This document shows positions 18,994-28,226 of a stretch of 64,000 nucleotides of DNA, in pieces. The stretch is from assembly GCF_025519785.1 (NCBI RefSeq), contig NZ_JAOPKZ010000001.1, positions 62,001 to 126,000 on the forward strand. The letters are read 5' to 3'. The stretch's first letter is position 1. Every line of letters starts with the position of its first letter. A program made the position numbers and the translations under genes. The notes beneath the pieces were generated by a model, which worked only from the letters and a program-made list of their open reading frames with translations, searched no databases and was not told the DNA's origin. This DNA comes from Staphylococcus marylandisciuri (lineage in GTDB: Bacteria > Bacillota > Bacilli > Staphylococcales > Staphylococcaceae).

Positions 18994-19983
18994 CTAATCT
19001 AAATACCCTTCAGGATGCCCACGATGCCATTCCCACGCACTTCGAATAATTTCATGAATATCATCTTGTTTAGGTTGCCATCCTAATAGTTTTCTCGCTT
19101 TATCGCTGGAGGCCACTAGTTTACTTGGATCCCCCTCGCGTCTGGGGCCAACACTAGCAGGAATAGGTTGTTGCGTTACTTCTCTTGCCGCTTCAAGAAT
19201 CTCGAACACAGAATAACCTTGACTGCTTCCTAAATTAAACGCACCAGACTTGCCTCCGTTTTTTAAATATTGATAAGCCAAAATATGTGCATCTATTAAA
19301 TCTGAAACGTGTAAATAATCACGGATACATGAGCCATCTTTAGTGTCATAATCATCTCCAAATACTGTTAATTGTTCTCGCTGCCCTAAAGCTACTTCTA
19401 GGACAATTGGAATGAGGTGTGTTTCTGGATGATGATCTTCACCTATAGAACCATTTGGTTTAGCTCCTGCAACGTTAAAATACCGCAAAGCAGCATAATT
19501 AACATTATAAGCTTGATGACACCACCGAATCATTCTCTCCATTATAAGTTTACTTTCGCCATAGGGATTGGTTGGCAACTGCCGCGCCTCTTCTGTAATA
19601 GGTATAACGTCAGGCTCTCCATAAACAGCAGCTGTGGATGAGAAAACGATGTGCTCCACATTATTATCTTTCATGACCTCCAACAGTACTTGTAAACCGT
19701 AGACATTATTATTAAAGTATTGCAAAGGCTTTTCTACTGATTCTCCTACGATTGAGAATGCACAAAAGTGGAAGACTCCTTCGATATCTTCTTTATTGAA
19801 TACATCCGTTAAAAATGCTCTATCTCTAATATCACCTTCATAAAATGTTGCAGCATCTGCTACAGCACTTCGATGACCATTAACTAAATTATCAACTACT
19901 ACTACCTCATAGTCTTCAGCCAGCAGTTGATCGACAGCATGACTGCCAATATATCCCGCGCCTCCTAAGACTAACACTGACAT
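18994..19983 (-). CDS. galE: UDP-glucose 4-epimerase GalE
   Basis: Interconverts UDP-galactose and UDP-glucose. A 329-residue short-chain dehydrogenase with the NAD loop GGAGYIGSHAVD at the N-terminus, FSSTAAVYG (catalytic Ser/Thr region) and YGESK (YxxxK) near residue 145. Length and motifs match bacterial GalE. Sits between galK and galT; the galT start region begins right after its stop. The ribosome site is GAAAGGAAG. Confidence 0.96.
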   Translation of the reverse strand: MSVLVLGGAGYIGSHAVDQLLAEDYEVVVVDNLVNGHRSAVADAATFYEGDIRDRAFLTDVFNKEDIEGVFHFCAFSIVGESVEKPLQYFNNNVYGLQVLLEVMKDNNVEHIVFSSTAAVYGEPDVIPITEEARQLPTNPYGESKLIMERMIRWCHQAYNVNYAALRYFNVAGAKPNGSIGEDHHPETHLIPIVLEVALGQREQLTVFGDDYDTKDGSCIRDYLHVSDLIDAHILAYQYLKNGGKSGAFNLGSSQGYSVFEILEAAREVTQQPIPASVGPRREGDPSKLVASSDKARKLLGWQPKQDDIHEIIRSAWEWHRGHPEGYLD

Positions 19984-20025
19984 CGTATTACTTCCTTTCT
20001 CAATAGATCTAAAATGATAATTATC

Positions 20026-21189
20026 TTACCCTAACGTTTTAACGCCATCACCAACAGTGACGTGATAGAAAGAAGGCTCATACCCTATTGTAGCTTTATA
20101 AACGCTAGTAACTTCATATTCAAGTTGTTTAAGCGCAGCTTTATGTACAAGTGCAATTGCGCAGCCAGCAAATCCTGCGCCCGTCATACGTGCTCCAAGT
20201 ACGCCGTCAACTTGTTGTGCAGTCTCGGCTAGAGTATCTAGTTCGACACCAGTGACGGCATAATCATTTTTTAAAGAATGATGTGAGTCATTTAATAGTT
20301 GACCGAACAATTTAAAATCCCGCTGTTGTAGTGCTTGATAGGCCTCTTTTGTTCGTTGATTTTCAGTTACTGCATGTCTAGCTCGTCGCATTGGTAGAGA
20401 CGCTTTGATGTGATGCTTCAAACTGTCAAACTGCTCTACGCTGAGTTCCCCTAAAGACAGGATGTCCGCTTCCTTTTGTAAATCTTTAAGCGCAGTTTCA
20501 CATTCAGAACGTCTCTCGTTATATTTTGACTCTGTTAAAGAGCGACGTTTATTTGTATTCATTATCGAAATGACGTAGTCTCCGAATTGAGCAGGCACGT
20601 AATGATAGTGTAAATTAGCTGTATCAAGCAATATCGCATGATCTTTTTTACCCATACCTACTATAAACTGATCCATTATACCTGAATTAACACCAATATA
20701 TTGATTTTCTACTCTTTGACCTAAGTGGATTAACTCTAAACGGTTAATGTTCAGCTTAAATAATGCTTTAATCAACCATCCGATGAGTAGTTCGAGAGAA
20801 GCTGATGAAGATAAACTCGCTCCATTCGGTATATTTCCTTCTATTAAAATGTTAAATCCACAATCAATATCATCAAACTGCTCTCGCAGATACTTGATCA
20901 TACCTTTGGCATAATTCGCCCACTGGTGCGCGCCGTTATAATCAAGTGAATCTAGCGTCGTGATAATTTCGCCATCTTCTTTAAAATTATTAGAGTAAAA
21001 ATGTAATTCGCGATCCTGTCGAAGGCTTGCCACGCCATAAGTTCCTAATTCGATTGCTGCTGGAAACACGTATCCACCATTATAATCTGTATGCTCACCA
21101 ATTAAGTTAATACGACCAGGTGCAAATGCTTTAACTGATGAAGATTGATTAAAGCGCTCTACAAATTGTTGTTCTAGCTTATTTATCAT
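20026..21189 (-). CDS. galK: Galactokinase GalK
   Basis: Phosphorylates galactose with ATP at C1. 387 residues from ATG 21189, chosen because AAGGTG lies eight bases upstream; the in-frame GTG at 21198 overlaps that site. GHMP-kinase signatures are clear: APGRINLIGEHTDYNGGYVFP (galactose signature), GASLSSSASLELL (ATP loop) and GARMTGAGFAGCAIAL near the C-terminus. First gene of the galKET operon. Just upstream, ATAGTTT occurs twice with 17-base spacing (21224 and 21241), a possible regulator site, but no galR gene is near. Confidence 0.95.
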   Translation of the reverse strand: MINKLEQQFVERFNQSSSVKAFAPGRINLIGEHTDYNGGYVFPAAIELGTYGVASLRQDRELHFYSNNFKEDGEIITTLDSLDYNGAHQWANYAKGMIKYLREQFDDIDCGFNILIEGNIPNGASLSSSASLELLIGWLIKALFKLNINRLELIHLGQRVENQYIGVNSGIMDQFIVGMGKKDHAILLDTANLHYHYVPAQFGDYVISIMNTNKRRSLTESKYNERRSECETALKDLQKEADILSLGELSVEQFDSLKHHIKASLPMRRARHAVTENQRTKEAYQALQQRDFKLFGQLLNDSHHSLKNDYAVTGVELDTLAETAQQVDGVLGARMTGAGFAGCAIALVHKAALKQLEYEVTSVYKATIGYEPSFYHVTVGDGVKTLG

Positions 21190-21356
21190 AATCGTCACAC
21201 CTTAATTTAGCTTTACTTAAGTTATAGTTTCGCTTCATCTATAGTTTACTTGAAGAAGAATTCTTTTAGCAACTTTGACATTCAAACCCTAGTGCTTAGT
21301 CACTTTTAATTTAATATGGTAGAGTTGCGAAATAACATTGATGATTTCTCATGGTA

Positions 21357-21687
21357 AGAGGCTGGGACATAATGCTCTTTGACTAGAGAGAAAGAGGCTG
21401 GTACATAATGTAATGTCTCAGTCTCTTTCAGCATCTCGGCAGTAGATGACTGATTTGAAAATGCGCTTATATCAAGCTTTTTTCAATTCTAGTCATCCTT
21501 GCCGGGGCGGGACTACGAAATCTTTTTATTCAAATTAGATTTCTGTCCCGCTCCCTCTTTCAACATCTCGGCAGTAGATGACTGATTTGAAAACGCGCTT
21601 GTATCAAGCTTTTTTCAATTCTAGTCATCCTTGCCGGGGCGGGACTACGAAATCTTTTTATTCAAATTAGATTTCTGTCCCGCTCCC
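21357..21687. repeat. Modular repeat with a 132-base internal tandem duplication
   Basis: One full three-hairpin unit (GAGGCTGGGACAT, CGGCAGTAGATGAC and GGGCGGGACTACG modules) followed directly by a second copy of the last two modules. The CATCTCGGC landmark recurs at 21432 and 21564, giving a period of 132 bases. The copies are nearly identical, so the duplication looks recent. Confidence 0.85.
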
Positions 21688-22348
21688 GCTCATATCAATC
21701 GCTTTGGTTTATCGGTAACATTTAATGTTTCTAACTATATAACTTTCCTACTTATTCTGCTCTTTCTTTTACCCATAGAAATATTTTGGAACACAAATTC
21801 CAAATTAGTAGTGCTAAGATGAATTTTATTCACCACGTCTGAGTATTTTATCTAAATGTCATACTTCGTAATAACTTGTCGTTTTACTTTTAAATTTTTA
21901 GCAACAAGACGCTTTTATACCGTTGTATCAATCAATACCAATAAATTAAATGAACGAGTTGCCTTATGGATATCACATGCTCTAGTAACACTATCAATGA
22001 TAACTTCCACCGCAATTCTAAGTAATTATTTATCGCGCTATGTGGTGTAAACAATATTTCTTGTATAGGCGATTAAGTTCCTATTTCTATCATCACCCAC
22101 TATAGTCATTTAATTTGATGTTACCAACTGAAATTGACTAATACCCATGATCGTCTTTACCTGCACCATTGTTTCAAAAGAAAGACTTCAAACGGTTTTA
22201 TCGTGATAAAGACGCCAATTATAATTTTTTCAATTATGTGTTACCATCTTAAATAATATTATCATCTTGAATGTCGTAAATATACACGTTGAATGCTGCA
22301 CTATTGACAACGTTCAGGTAACAACGATATATAGTACTACTAAGTAAT
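21688..22348. other. Gene-poor spacer between the gal repeats and fdhD
   Basis: AT-rich DNA of about 660 bases. Short frames can be read on the plus strand (for example around 21856-22050), but none has a convincing ribosome site or a recognisable family. It may hold decayed coding DNA, which I cannot prove. Confidence 0.4.
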
Positions 22349-22363
22349 GTGAGGAGAGATATA

Positions 22364-23164
22364 ATGGAACGTGATGTGCTTTACGACCAACAAATCGTTC
22401 GCTATCAGGATGGAAAGCTCTTTCAAACGCGCGATAGTTATGCCTCAGAATTCCCTCTTACTATCATAGTGAATGGTGAAGAGTTTGCGACTGTTATTTG
22501 TAGCCCCAATCATCTCAAAGAACTTACCATAGGCTTTCTAGCTTCTGAAGGTGCAATTATGAAGGAATCTGAGATTAAATCACTTGATATCGATGATAGT
22601 AAAGGATTCGCTCATGTTGAATTAACTCAACCTTTAACTGATCGCTTCGAATATTCAACTAAACGAATGATTGCATCGTGTTGTGGTAAAAGCCGTGAAT
22701 TTTACTTTCATAATGATGCTGCTATGGCTAAGACTTCTATGTCAAAGATCACGATAAGACCAGATCAAGTGCTTGAAATGATGGCGAATCTACAGAGTGC
22801 AAGTAAGACATTTAAACAAACGGGAGGGCTTCATAACGGGGCTATTAGTGATGGAAATGAGTTCTTTGAACATCGACAAGATATTGGCCGCCATAACGCT
22901 CTAGATAAGCTCTATGGCTATTGTATTCAACAACACATTTCAGTGCGCGATAAAGTATTAATCTTTAGCGGACGCATCTCTTCTGAAATACTTATTAAAG
23001 CTGCTAAGATAGGAGTAGGTGTCATCCTGTCCAAATCGGCACCTACTACTTTAGCTGTGCAATTAGCTAAAGATCTTAATATTACTGCTATAGGTTTTAT
23101 ACGCGATGGTAACTTTAATGTATACAGCCACCCGCACCGCGTACAATTAGAGAAGTATAAATAA
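22364..23164 (+). CDS. fdhD: Formate dehydrogenase sulfurtransferase FdhD
   Basis: Transfers sulfur from a cysteine desulfurase to the molybdenum cofactor before insertion into formate dehydrogenase. 266 residues. The CxxC-type region appears as MIASCCGKSREF, two adjacent cysteines at the usual place. TGGLHNGAI and EDIGRHNALDKLYG-like segments (here QDIGRHNALDKLYG) and FSGRISSEILIKAAKIG are classic FdhD. Start is ATG 22364, with GAGGAGA seven bases upstream; the GTG at 22349 overlaps that site. The client fdhA lies 21 kb away. Confidence 0.95.
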   Translation: MERDVLYDQQIVRYQDGKLFQTRDSYASEFPLTIIVNGEEFATVICSPNHLKELTIGFLASEGAIMKESEIKSLDIDDSKGFAHVELTQPLTDRFEYSTKRMIASCCGKSREFYFHNDAAMAKTSMSKITIRPDQVLEMMANLQSASKTFKQTGGLHNGAISDGNEFFEHRQDIGRHNALDKLYGYCIQQHISVRDKVLIFSGRISSEILIKAAKIGVGVILSKSAPTTLAVQLAKDLNITAIGFIRDGNFNVYSHPHRVQLEKYK

Positions 23165-23168
23165 AAAT

Positions 23169-23209
23169 GGGCTGGAACGAATGACGATTAAATGCATTCG
23201 ATCTAGCCC
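23169..23209. terminator. Bidirectional terminator between fdhD and the GNAT gene
   Basis: GGGCTGGAACGAATG pairs with CATTCGATCTAGCCC; A-run before and T-rich sequence after. It separates two convergent stops. Confidence 0.8.
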
Positions 23210-23227
23210 TTCTATATATTGTGCGAA

Positions 23228-23986
23228 TTAGATATGTTCTTTAAGTATTTGATAACAAAAGCTAATGTAGATATATCCTTGCTTCAAGTACATATCCTTC
23301 GCTGTGTCATCCCCATCAGCTACCAATATCATAGTTCTACCTCTCGCAACTTTAGCCACATAGCGTTGCATAGCTGTACCTATACCTCTACGCCGCATCG
23401 ATTCAATGACACCAAATCCATCGATTTCTACGGTGTTATCACGAAAGATCAAGTCTAAAATTCCGATAGGTGTGCCGTTGGAGTAGGCAACTAAACGCTC
23501 TTTCTCATCTAGCAAATATGTCTCCCTTATCTCAGAAATACTCTCTTCAGTAAACTCTTTCCCATAAGGTAGTGAAAACTGTCGAAAAACCTCTAAATAA
23601 TCATTGAGATTATGTGTGTTGACAGTTGTAATTTCTATAGATGTGTCGCACCTATTCTCACTTAGAAACTGGTCAGGTTCAACTGCATATAATTCTAATG
23701 TGCCAAGCTGATACTTTTTATTTCGTATAACCGCTTGCCAGTGATCATCAAGTATAGCATTCTCTGGAAAATAAAAACATAGATGATCGGAACCTTGCGA
23801 TAAGTGCTGTCTTCGTTGTAATTGCTGATCTCGTTCCCACTCTGCAACAGTAGGCATTTGGTGATAAACCCACATGTTTTTATAATAGGTGTTAGGAGAA
23901 CCTGGAGTTAAATATACCGTCTTAAAAGTGTCACGATAATCCGTTATTCCATCATTGTAAATGTCTGCTAAAGTAATAGAAGCCAT
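23228..23986 (-). CDS. GNAT-family N-acetyltransferase
   Basis: A 252-residue protein with the acetyl-CoA binding motif near the C-terminus: GFGVIESMRRRGIGTAMQRYV (R/Q-x-x-G-x-G/A pattern at about residues 193-213), preceded by ILDLIFRDNTVEID. The first ~110 residues form a separate, unassigned part. This suggests a bulkier acetyltransferase with an N-terminal extension. The substrate is unknown. It lies 24 bases downstream of bioY on the same strand and may be co-transcribed with it, although the ribosome site is weak. Confidence 0.78.
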   Translation of the reverse strand: MASITLADIYNDGITDYRDTFKTVYLTPGSPNTYYKNMWVYHQMPTVAEWERDQQLQRRQHLSQGSDHLCFYFPENAILDDHWQAVIRNKKYQLGTLELYAVEPDQFLSENRCDTSIEITTVNTHNLNDYLEVFRQFSLPYGKEFTEESISEIRETYLLDEKERLVAYSNGTPIGILDLIFRDNTVEIDGFGVIESMRRRGIGTAMQRYVAKVARGRTMILVADGDDTAKDMYLKQGYIYISFCYQILKEHI

Positions 23987-24010
23987 GATAACTACCTACT
24001 TAAAAATATT

Positions 24011-24565
24011 TTATCTTGTTCTCAGTAGTTGCTGGAATCGACTATGGTTAAGTAAGATGCTTCCAATCAGCGCAGCAAGCAAGGCTTTTAAGATGTCTCC
24101 TGGCATAAATGTAAGCGATAAGTACAGCGCTTTACTTAAAGGCATATGAATGATGAGTCCCATGACGATAGCGCCTACTACATCAAGTAAAATCACACCG
24201 ATAAGTAGAATAGTAATGAATAAGAAAAGGAAACTGATCTTTTTCAAATATAAATCTCTTATCACACCAATTAAGAAAGCCACTACAGGATACATTAACA
24301 AGAATCCTACCGAGGGTCCGGCAAATACACCAATTCCACCACGACCGCCTGATAACAGAGGTAAACCAGCTGCTACTAATAACAAGAAAACTACTACACT
24401 TAACGTACCATACTTACGGCCTAATAGAATACCTGCTAAAAAGATACCGAGGTTCTGCAATACAATCGGTACTGGAATGAATGTTAGCGGTATCGGTGGT
24501 ACGAAACCTAGCACAGCGATGATAGCAGTCATTAACGCTGTATATACTAAAAATTTAGTCGACAT
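24011..24565 (-). CDS. bioY: Biotin ECF transporter S component BioY
   Basis: Membrane protein that binds biotin for uptake with the shared EcfAAT module. About 184 residues with six hydrophobic helices. Family motifs PPIPLTFIPVPIVLQNLGIFLAG and SGGRGGIGVFAGPSVGFLL are clear. Start ATG 24565 has GGAGG eight bases upstream; an in-frame TTG earlier overlaps that site. A near-perfect BirA operator lies 40 bases upstream, so transcription should be shut off when biotin is plentiful. Confidence 0.95.
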   Translation of the reverse strand: MSTKFLVYTALMTAIIAVLGFVPPIPLTFIPVPIVLQNLGIFLAGILLGRKYGTLSVVVFLLLVAAGLPLLSGGRGGIGVFAGPSVGFLLMYPVVAFLIGVIRDLYLKKISFLFLFITILLIGVILLDVVGAIVMGLIIHMPLSKALYLSLTFMPGDILKALLAALIGSILLNHSRFQQLLRTR

Positions 24566-24605
24566 ATGTCTATCCTCCCGCAATTAATATTTAAATTATA
24601 GCATC

Positions 24606-24639
24606 AATGTAAACTATAACATATAGTAATGTTTACATT
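24606..24639. promoter_or_regulatory. BirA (biotin repressor) operator upstream of bioY
   Basis: AATGTAAAC and GTTTACATT are perfect 9-base inverted repeats separated by 16 bases. This matches the known bacterial BirA operator architecture (TGTAAAC, ~15-base spacer, GTTTACA). Confidence 0.88.
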
Positions 24640-24792
24640 AATGTCGTTAAAAAGCTGAAATGTTCAGAGGTCTCTAGATATCATACACTACTATCTAAGA
24701 GAGCATGATGAATATAACACTAGCTCTTCATCTCAAAAACCTCATCCTTACATTTCAGCTTAATTATGATGAATCATTTTCCATATATTAAA

Positions 24793-25695
24793 TTATTTTA
24801 ATAATTTTTCTTTTAAGTCTTTTCTAATATGTTCTAGAGTATAAGGATCGTTGAACCAGTAAGTTTCAGCATTTACTTTAATCACGTGATCATTTTGAAC
24901 TGCTGGAAGATTTTTCCAAATTTGTGTCTTTTCATAGCCTGGTACTGGTTTACCTTCACTTGTTGACACGATGTAGTCACCAGCAACCTCACTGATCTTT
25001 TCTTGTTTAACTTCAGACCAACCCGTTTTTTTCACAAGTTCTTTTTGTTTCTCAGGCATGTTCAAGTCGAAAGCTTGGTATAACACTTCACTACCACGTC
25101 CGTAGTTATCCCCGTACGTGTAAAGTTTTTTATCAAATTCGTCGAAGAGCGAGACCGTTTTATCTGCTCCGATTTTATCTTTTATTTCTTTACTATCTTT
25201 AGCAGTTTTCTCTGTCCATTCTTTTTCCCATTTTTTCTCTTCGTCTTCTTTACCGACTATCTTAGCTAATTCACGTTGCTGATCTAAATACTTATGCTTT
25301 TCATAGTCGATCACAATAGTTGGAGCGATTTTTTCATACTTTTTGATATTTTTATCTGTTGAATAGACGATGATTAAATCCGGTTTAGACTTTGTGACTT
25401 TTTCAACATCGTTTTCTCCTACTTTAGTGACCCCTTTAAATTTATCTTTAAGTACCTTACTTTGATCAACGTAATTGTTGACAGCTACGATATTAGCACC
25501 TAAATATTTTAAACCAGCTGCATACGTAGGTGCTACAACGGCAATACGCTTAGGATCTTTAGGAATATCTATCTTCTTACCACTATCTAATTTATATGAT
25601 TTAGTTGCTGCTTTACTTGAGCTTTCATCAGATTTATTACCACATGCTGATAAGACAAGTAACAGAACAATAATAGGTATGAGTAATTTCTTCAT
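24793..25695 (-). CDS. fhuD2: Ferric-hydroxamate siderophore receptor lipoprotein FhuD2
   Basis: Binds hydroxamate siderophores such as ferrioxamine for import by FhuBGC, encoded elsewhere. 300 residues from ATG 25695, which has AAGGAG upstream; the frame is open further but without a ribosome site. The signal ends in a lipobox LVLSACGN. Strings such as KDPKRIAVVAPTYA, DQSKVLKDKFKGVTK, KPDLIIVYSTDK and VSLFDEFDKKLYTYGDN match my memory of S. aureus FhuD2 almost residue for residue. Two lobes joined by a helix are expected. A Fur box sits 19 bases upstream of the ATG, so expression should rise in iron starvation. It stands alone. Confidence 0.95.
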   Translation of the reverse strand: MKKLLIPIIVLLLVLSACGNKSDESSSKAATKSYKLDSGKKIDIPKDPKRIAVVAPTYAAGLKYLGANIVAVNNYVDQSKVLKDKFKGVTKVGENDVEKVTKSKPDLIIVYSTDKNIKKYEKIAPTIVIDYEKHKYLDQQRELAKIVGKEDEEKKWEKEWTEKTAKDSKEIKDKIGADKTVSLFDEFDKKLYTYGDNYGRGSEVLYQAFDLNMPEKQKELVKKTGWSEVKQEKISEVAGDYIVSTSEGKPVPGYEKTQIWKNLPAVQNDHVIKVNAETYWFNDPYTLEHIRKDLKEKLLK

Positions 25696-25713
25696 CTGTA
25701 ATCTCCTTGTATT

Positions 25714-25732
25714 GAAAATGATTATCATTATT
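25714..25732. promoter_or_regulatory. Fur box upstream of fhuD2
   Basis: GAAAATGATTATCATTATT matches 17 of 19 positions of the classical consensus (GATAATGATTATCATTATC). It overlaps the expected promoter region of fhuD2. Confidence 0.93.
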
Positions 25733-25797
25733 GTTAATTATATTTTGTTCTACACAATTAAGCAATACCAATTTTTAGAAATTTTATCCTATAGTAA

Positions 25798-25866
25798 AAG
25801 CCAGCACGCTTGAGTCATACTTACCTAAGAGATTCTTCTCTAGACATCAGACTAAGTGCTGGCTTA
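25798..25866. repeat. Second repeat family, copy 1 (AGCCAGCAC hairpin)
   Basis: AGCCAGCACGCTTGAGTC pairs with GACTAAGTGCTGGCT around an inner AAGAGATTC/TTCTCTAG region. Related stems occur at 31227 and 56485. Lies between fhuD2 and the upstream dehydrogenase gene. Confidence 0.75.
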
Positions 25867-25902
25867 TCTATATATTAAATTGAGGGAGTTGCGAAAGTGA
25901 AC

Positions 25903-26063
25903 AGAGGTTGAGACATAAAGTTTCGTTGCTCTGGGAAACCACTTAACGACGTCCTAAAATCAGGATTTTCGACAGACACTTGCACGATTTACAAAAATTT
26001 GGACAACCATTTGGCTCTTCGTTCGGTTCCTCTCAACTCCTAAACGCTTTAGTCTCAACCTCT
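25903..26063. repeat. Long stem-loop copy of the modular repeat (GAGGTTGAGACAT type)
   Basis: The outer arms AGAGGTTGAGACA and GTCTCAACCTCT are complementary and enclose about 135 bases with the recurrent landmarks AACGACGTCC, GATTTTCGACAGACACTTG and TAAACGCTTTAG. Lies downstream of the acyl-CoA dehydrogenase-like gene. Confidence 0.75.
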
Positions 26064-26187
26064 TCTACAAGTGCTTCAAGTGTAACAGCAGCCGTTGATA
26101 CTTGCACTTACTTTCACATGAATAAGAAACATGAACTATAAAATGATTTCGATAACTAAAATAAAATGATATCAATAACCGTTTTCG

Positions 26188-27339
26188 TTATAGTAAACCG
26201 AGAACAGATTTTGCTATATTCGTATAAGCCATATCTTCCATAGGAGGGTTGTGCAATCCTGCTCGCATATCGCGATAATAACGTTGTAGTGGCCGCTCCA
26301 TTTCTAGACTCTTAGCACCTACGATACGCATGGCTAAATCTACCACTTCAAGTCCTTGGTTCAGCACTAAGACTTTACTCGCAGAAGTCTCATTCCAAAC
26401 TTGTATTTGCTCTCCACTGTCATGATACATACGCGCTGTACTCCATAAGAAATGGCGGGCAGATAAGAGTAGTGATTCCATCTTACCGATATTTTGTTGA
26501 ACAGTTGAAATTTCACCTATCGTTCCTTGAATGCTGTTTGGGCTATAGGTCTTAGCGAAATCAACCGCGTAATCTCTAGCAGCTTGAGCTATACCTAAAT
26601 ATACACTTGGAATGTGCAATATCCACCCATTTGGCTTCTTGCCTTTCGCCCCTCTGATTTCTACAAAATTTTCCTTAGGTATATGTACGTCGTTTAATAC
26701 TAAATCATGACTTTCTGTCGCACGCATCCCTATCATATTCCAATTATCTGCAATTTCAACCCCTGGCATATCATGTTTCACGAGGAAGAAACCTACTTGC
26801 TCTAACGATTCGACATAAGCGCTCACGACGAAATGCGTTAATCCTTTACTCATTGAAGTAAAGGTTTTAACCCCATTTATAATATAGCCATCATCTGTTT
26901 CGGTAACGTGAGTCGCAGGTCGACCTCCACGGGTAGGACTACCAGTCTCCGCCTCACTTACTGCTCGATTGATGAGCGCACCTTCTCTGACAGCTTGAGC
27001 AAAACGGTTAAGCATGTCTTGCTCCCACATTTCTTGTTCAAATAACTGACCTACCACGCTTAGATGCCACCCAATAGAGAGTGCAGTAGCTCCATCAATA
27101 CTTCCTAAATAAGTTTGGAGAACTACCATATCTTCAACTGTAGCTCCTTCTCCCCCATAAGCTTTAGGTAAAGTTAGTAGCGTATAGCCTTCATTGATTA
27201 GCCACTCAACATTCTCATAAGGGAAACGAGAGCGTCGATCATTCTCATCAGCATGAGACTGAAATTCATCTTTCACACCCTCGAGTTTCTGTAACCATTT
27301 CTTTTGTATCTCTGAATTGATTAATGCAGAATTAAGCAC
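26188..27339 (-). CDS. Acyl-CoA dehydrogenase-fold flavoenzyme, YdbM/sulfur-acquisition type
   Basis: About 383 residues with the full acyl-CoA dehydrogenase fold: helical N-domain (LPKAYGGEGATVEDMV), the beta domain with NRAVSEAETGSPTRGG and VNGVKTFTSMS-like FAD contacts, and the C-terminal helical domain ending in MRIVGAKSLEMERPLQRYYRD. In Bacillus the similar YdbM belongs, as I recall, to the CymR sulfur regulon, and related flavin oxidoreductases release sulfur from organic compounds. The divergent neighbour is a polar amino acid ABC importer of the cystine type, which favours a sulfur role over fatty acid oxidation. I choose GTG 27339 because GAGGTG lies six bases upstream; GTG 27348 overlaps that site. 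Confidence 0.82.
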   Translation of the reverse strand: MLNSALINSEIQKKWLQKLEGVKDEFQSHADENDRRSRFPYENVEWLINEGYTLLTLPKAYGGEGATVEDMVVLQTYLGSIDGATALSIGWHLSVVGQLFEQEMWEQDMLNRFAQAVREGALINRAVSEAETGSPTRGGRPATHVTETDDGYIINGVKTFTSMSKGLTHFVVSAYVESLEQVGFFLVKHDMPGVEIADNWNMIGMRATESHDLVLNDVHIPKENFVEIRGAKGKKPNGWILHIPSVYLGIAQAARDYAVDFAKTYSPNSIQGTIGEISTVQQNIGKMESLLLSARHFLWSTARMYHDSGEQIQVWNETSASKVLVLNQGLEVVDLAMRIVGAKSLEMERPLQRYYRDMRAGLHNPPMEDMAYTNIAKSVLGLL

Positions 27340-27479
27340 GTCGTTCACCTCATCATAGTATAACTTATATCCTAGTTTAACACTCTACTTTATTGAATAA
27401 AAGAGACTATTTTTAAAACCTACTTTACCGATAGGAATTCTTGTGATAAATTTATTTTAATTAGAAGAGGAGGCGCCCT

Positions 27480-28226
27480 ATGATCTCAGTTGAAAATCTT
27501 AATCATTATTATAATCAACATCATGTGCTAAAAGATGTCTCTTATGAACAAGATAAAGGTTCAGTCACAGCGATAATCGGGCCTAGTGGTTCCGGTAAGA
27601 CAACGCTGTTGCGCACTTTAAATGCATTAACGCTACCCAAATCAGGACAGATCACAATTAATCATTTTACATTTGATGCAGCCCGACACACTAAGAGAGA
27701 TATAAAAGAGCTGCGTAGCAATTCAGCCATGATATTTCAGAACTATAATCTTTTTAAAAATAAGACAATACTTGAAAACATTACAGAAGGCTTAATTTAC
27801 GGTCAAAAGAAATCAAAAAGCCAAGCGCAAGAAATTGCTCAACACTATTTAAAGAAAGTGGACATGATAGATCACAAAGACAAATACCCTTCTCAACTAT
27901 CAGGCGGTCAGAGTCAGCGCGTCGGTATAGTCAGAGCTCTTGCACTTAACCCTCACGTACTGCTCCTAGACGAGCCAACTTCTGCTTTAGATCCGGAATC
28001 GATCGGTAGCATTCTACAAGTGATTAAACAAATTGCTGAAGAGGGAATGACCATGGTACTTGTGACACATGAAATTGAATTTGCTAAGGCAATAGCGGAT
28101 CAAATTCTCTTCATGGATAAAGGCGAAATACTTTTGAGAGGAACACCCCAGGAGATCTTCGAGACAACAAACTCACCTCGTCTCAACCGCTTCTTAAATA
28201 ACGTGAATGCGGAGGTTGATCATTGA
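27480..28226 (+). CDS. Polar amino acid (probably cystine) ABC transporter ATPase
   Basis: A 248-residue ATPase with Walker A GPSGSGKTTLL (residues 33-43), signature LSGGQSQRVGIVRAL, Walker B VLLLDEPTSALDPES and switch VTHEI. The sequence type is that of GlnQ/TcyN/TcyC ATPases. ATG follows GAGGAGGCGCCCT. First gene of a four-gene operon (ATPase, binding protein, two permeases); its stop overlaps the next start (TGATG). Two different permeases in the unit recall Bacillus tcyJKLMN for cystine. Confidence 0.9.
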   Translation: MISVENLNHYYNQHHVLKDVSYEQDKGSVTAIIGPSGSGKTTLLRTLNALTLPKSGQITINHFTFDAARHTKRDIKELRSNSAMIFQNYNLFKNKTILENITEGLIYGQKKSKSQAQEIAQHYLKKVDMIDHKDKYPSQLSGGQSQRVGIVRALALNPHVLLLDEPTSALDPESIGSILQVIKQIAEEGMTMVLVTHEIEFAKAIADQILFMDKGEILLRGTPQEIFETTNSPRLNRFLNNVNAEVDH

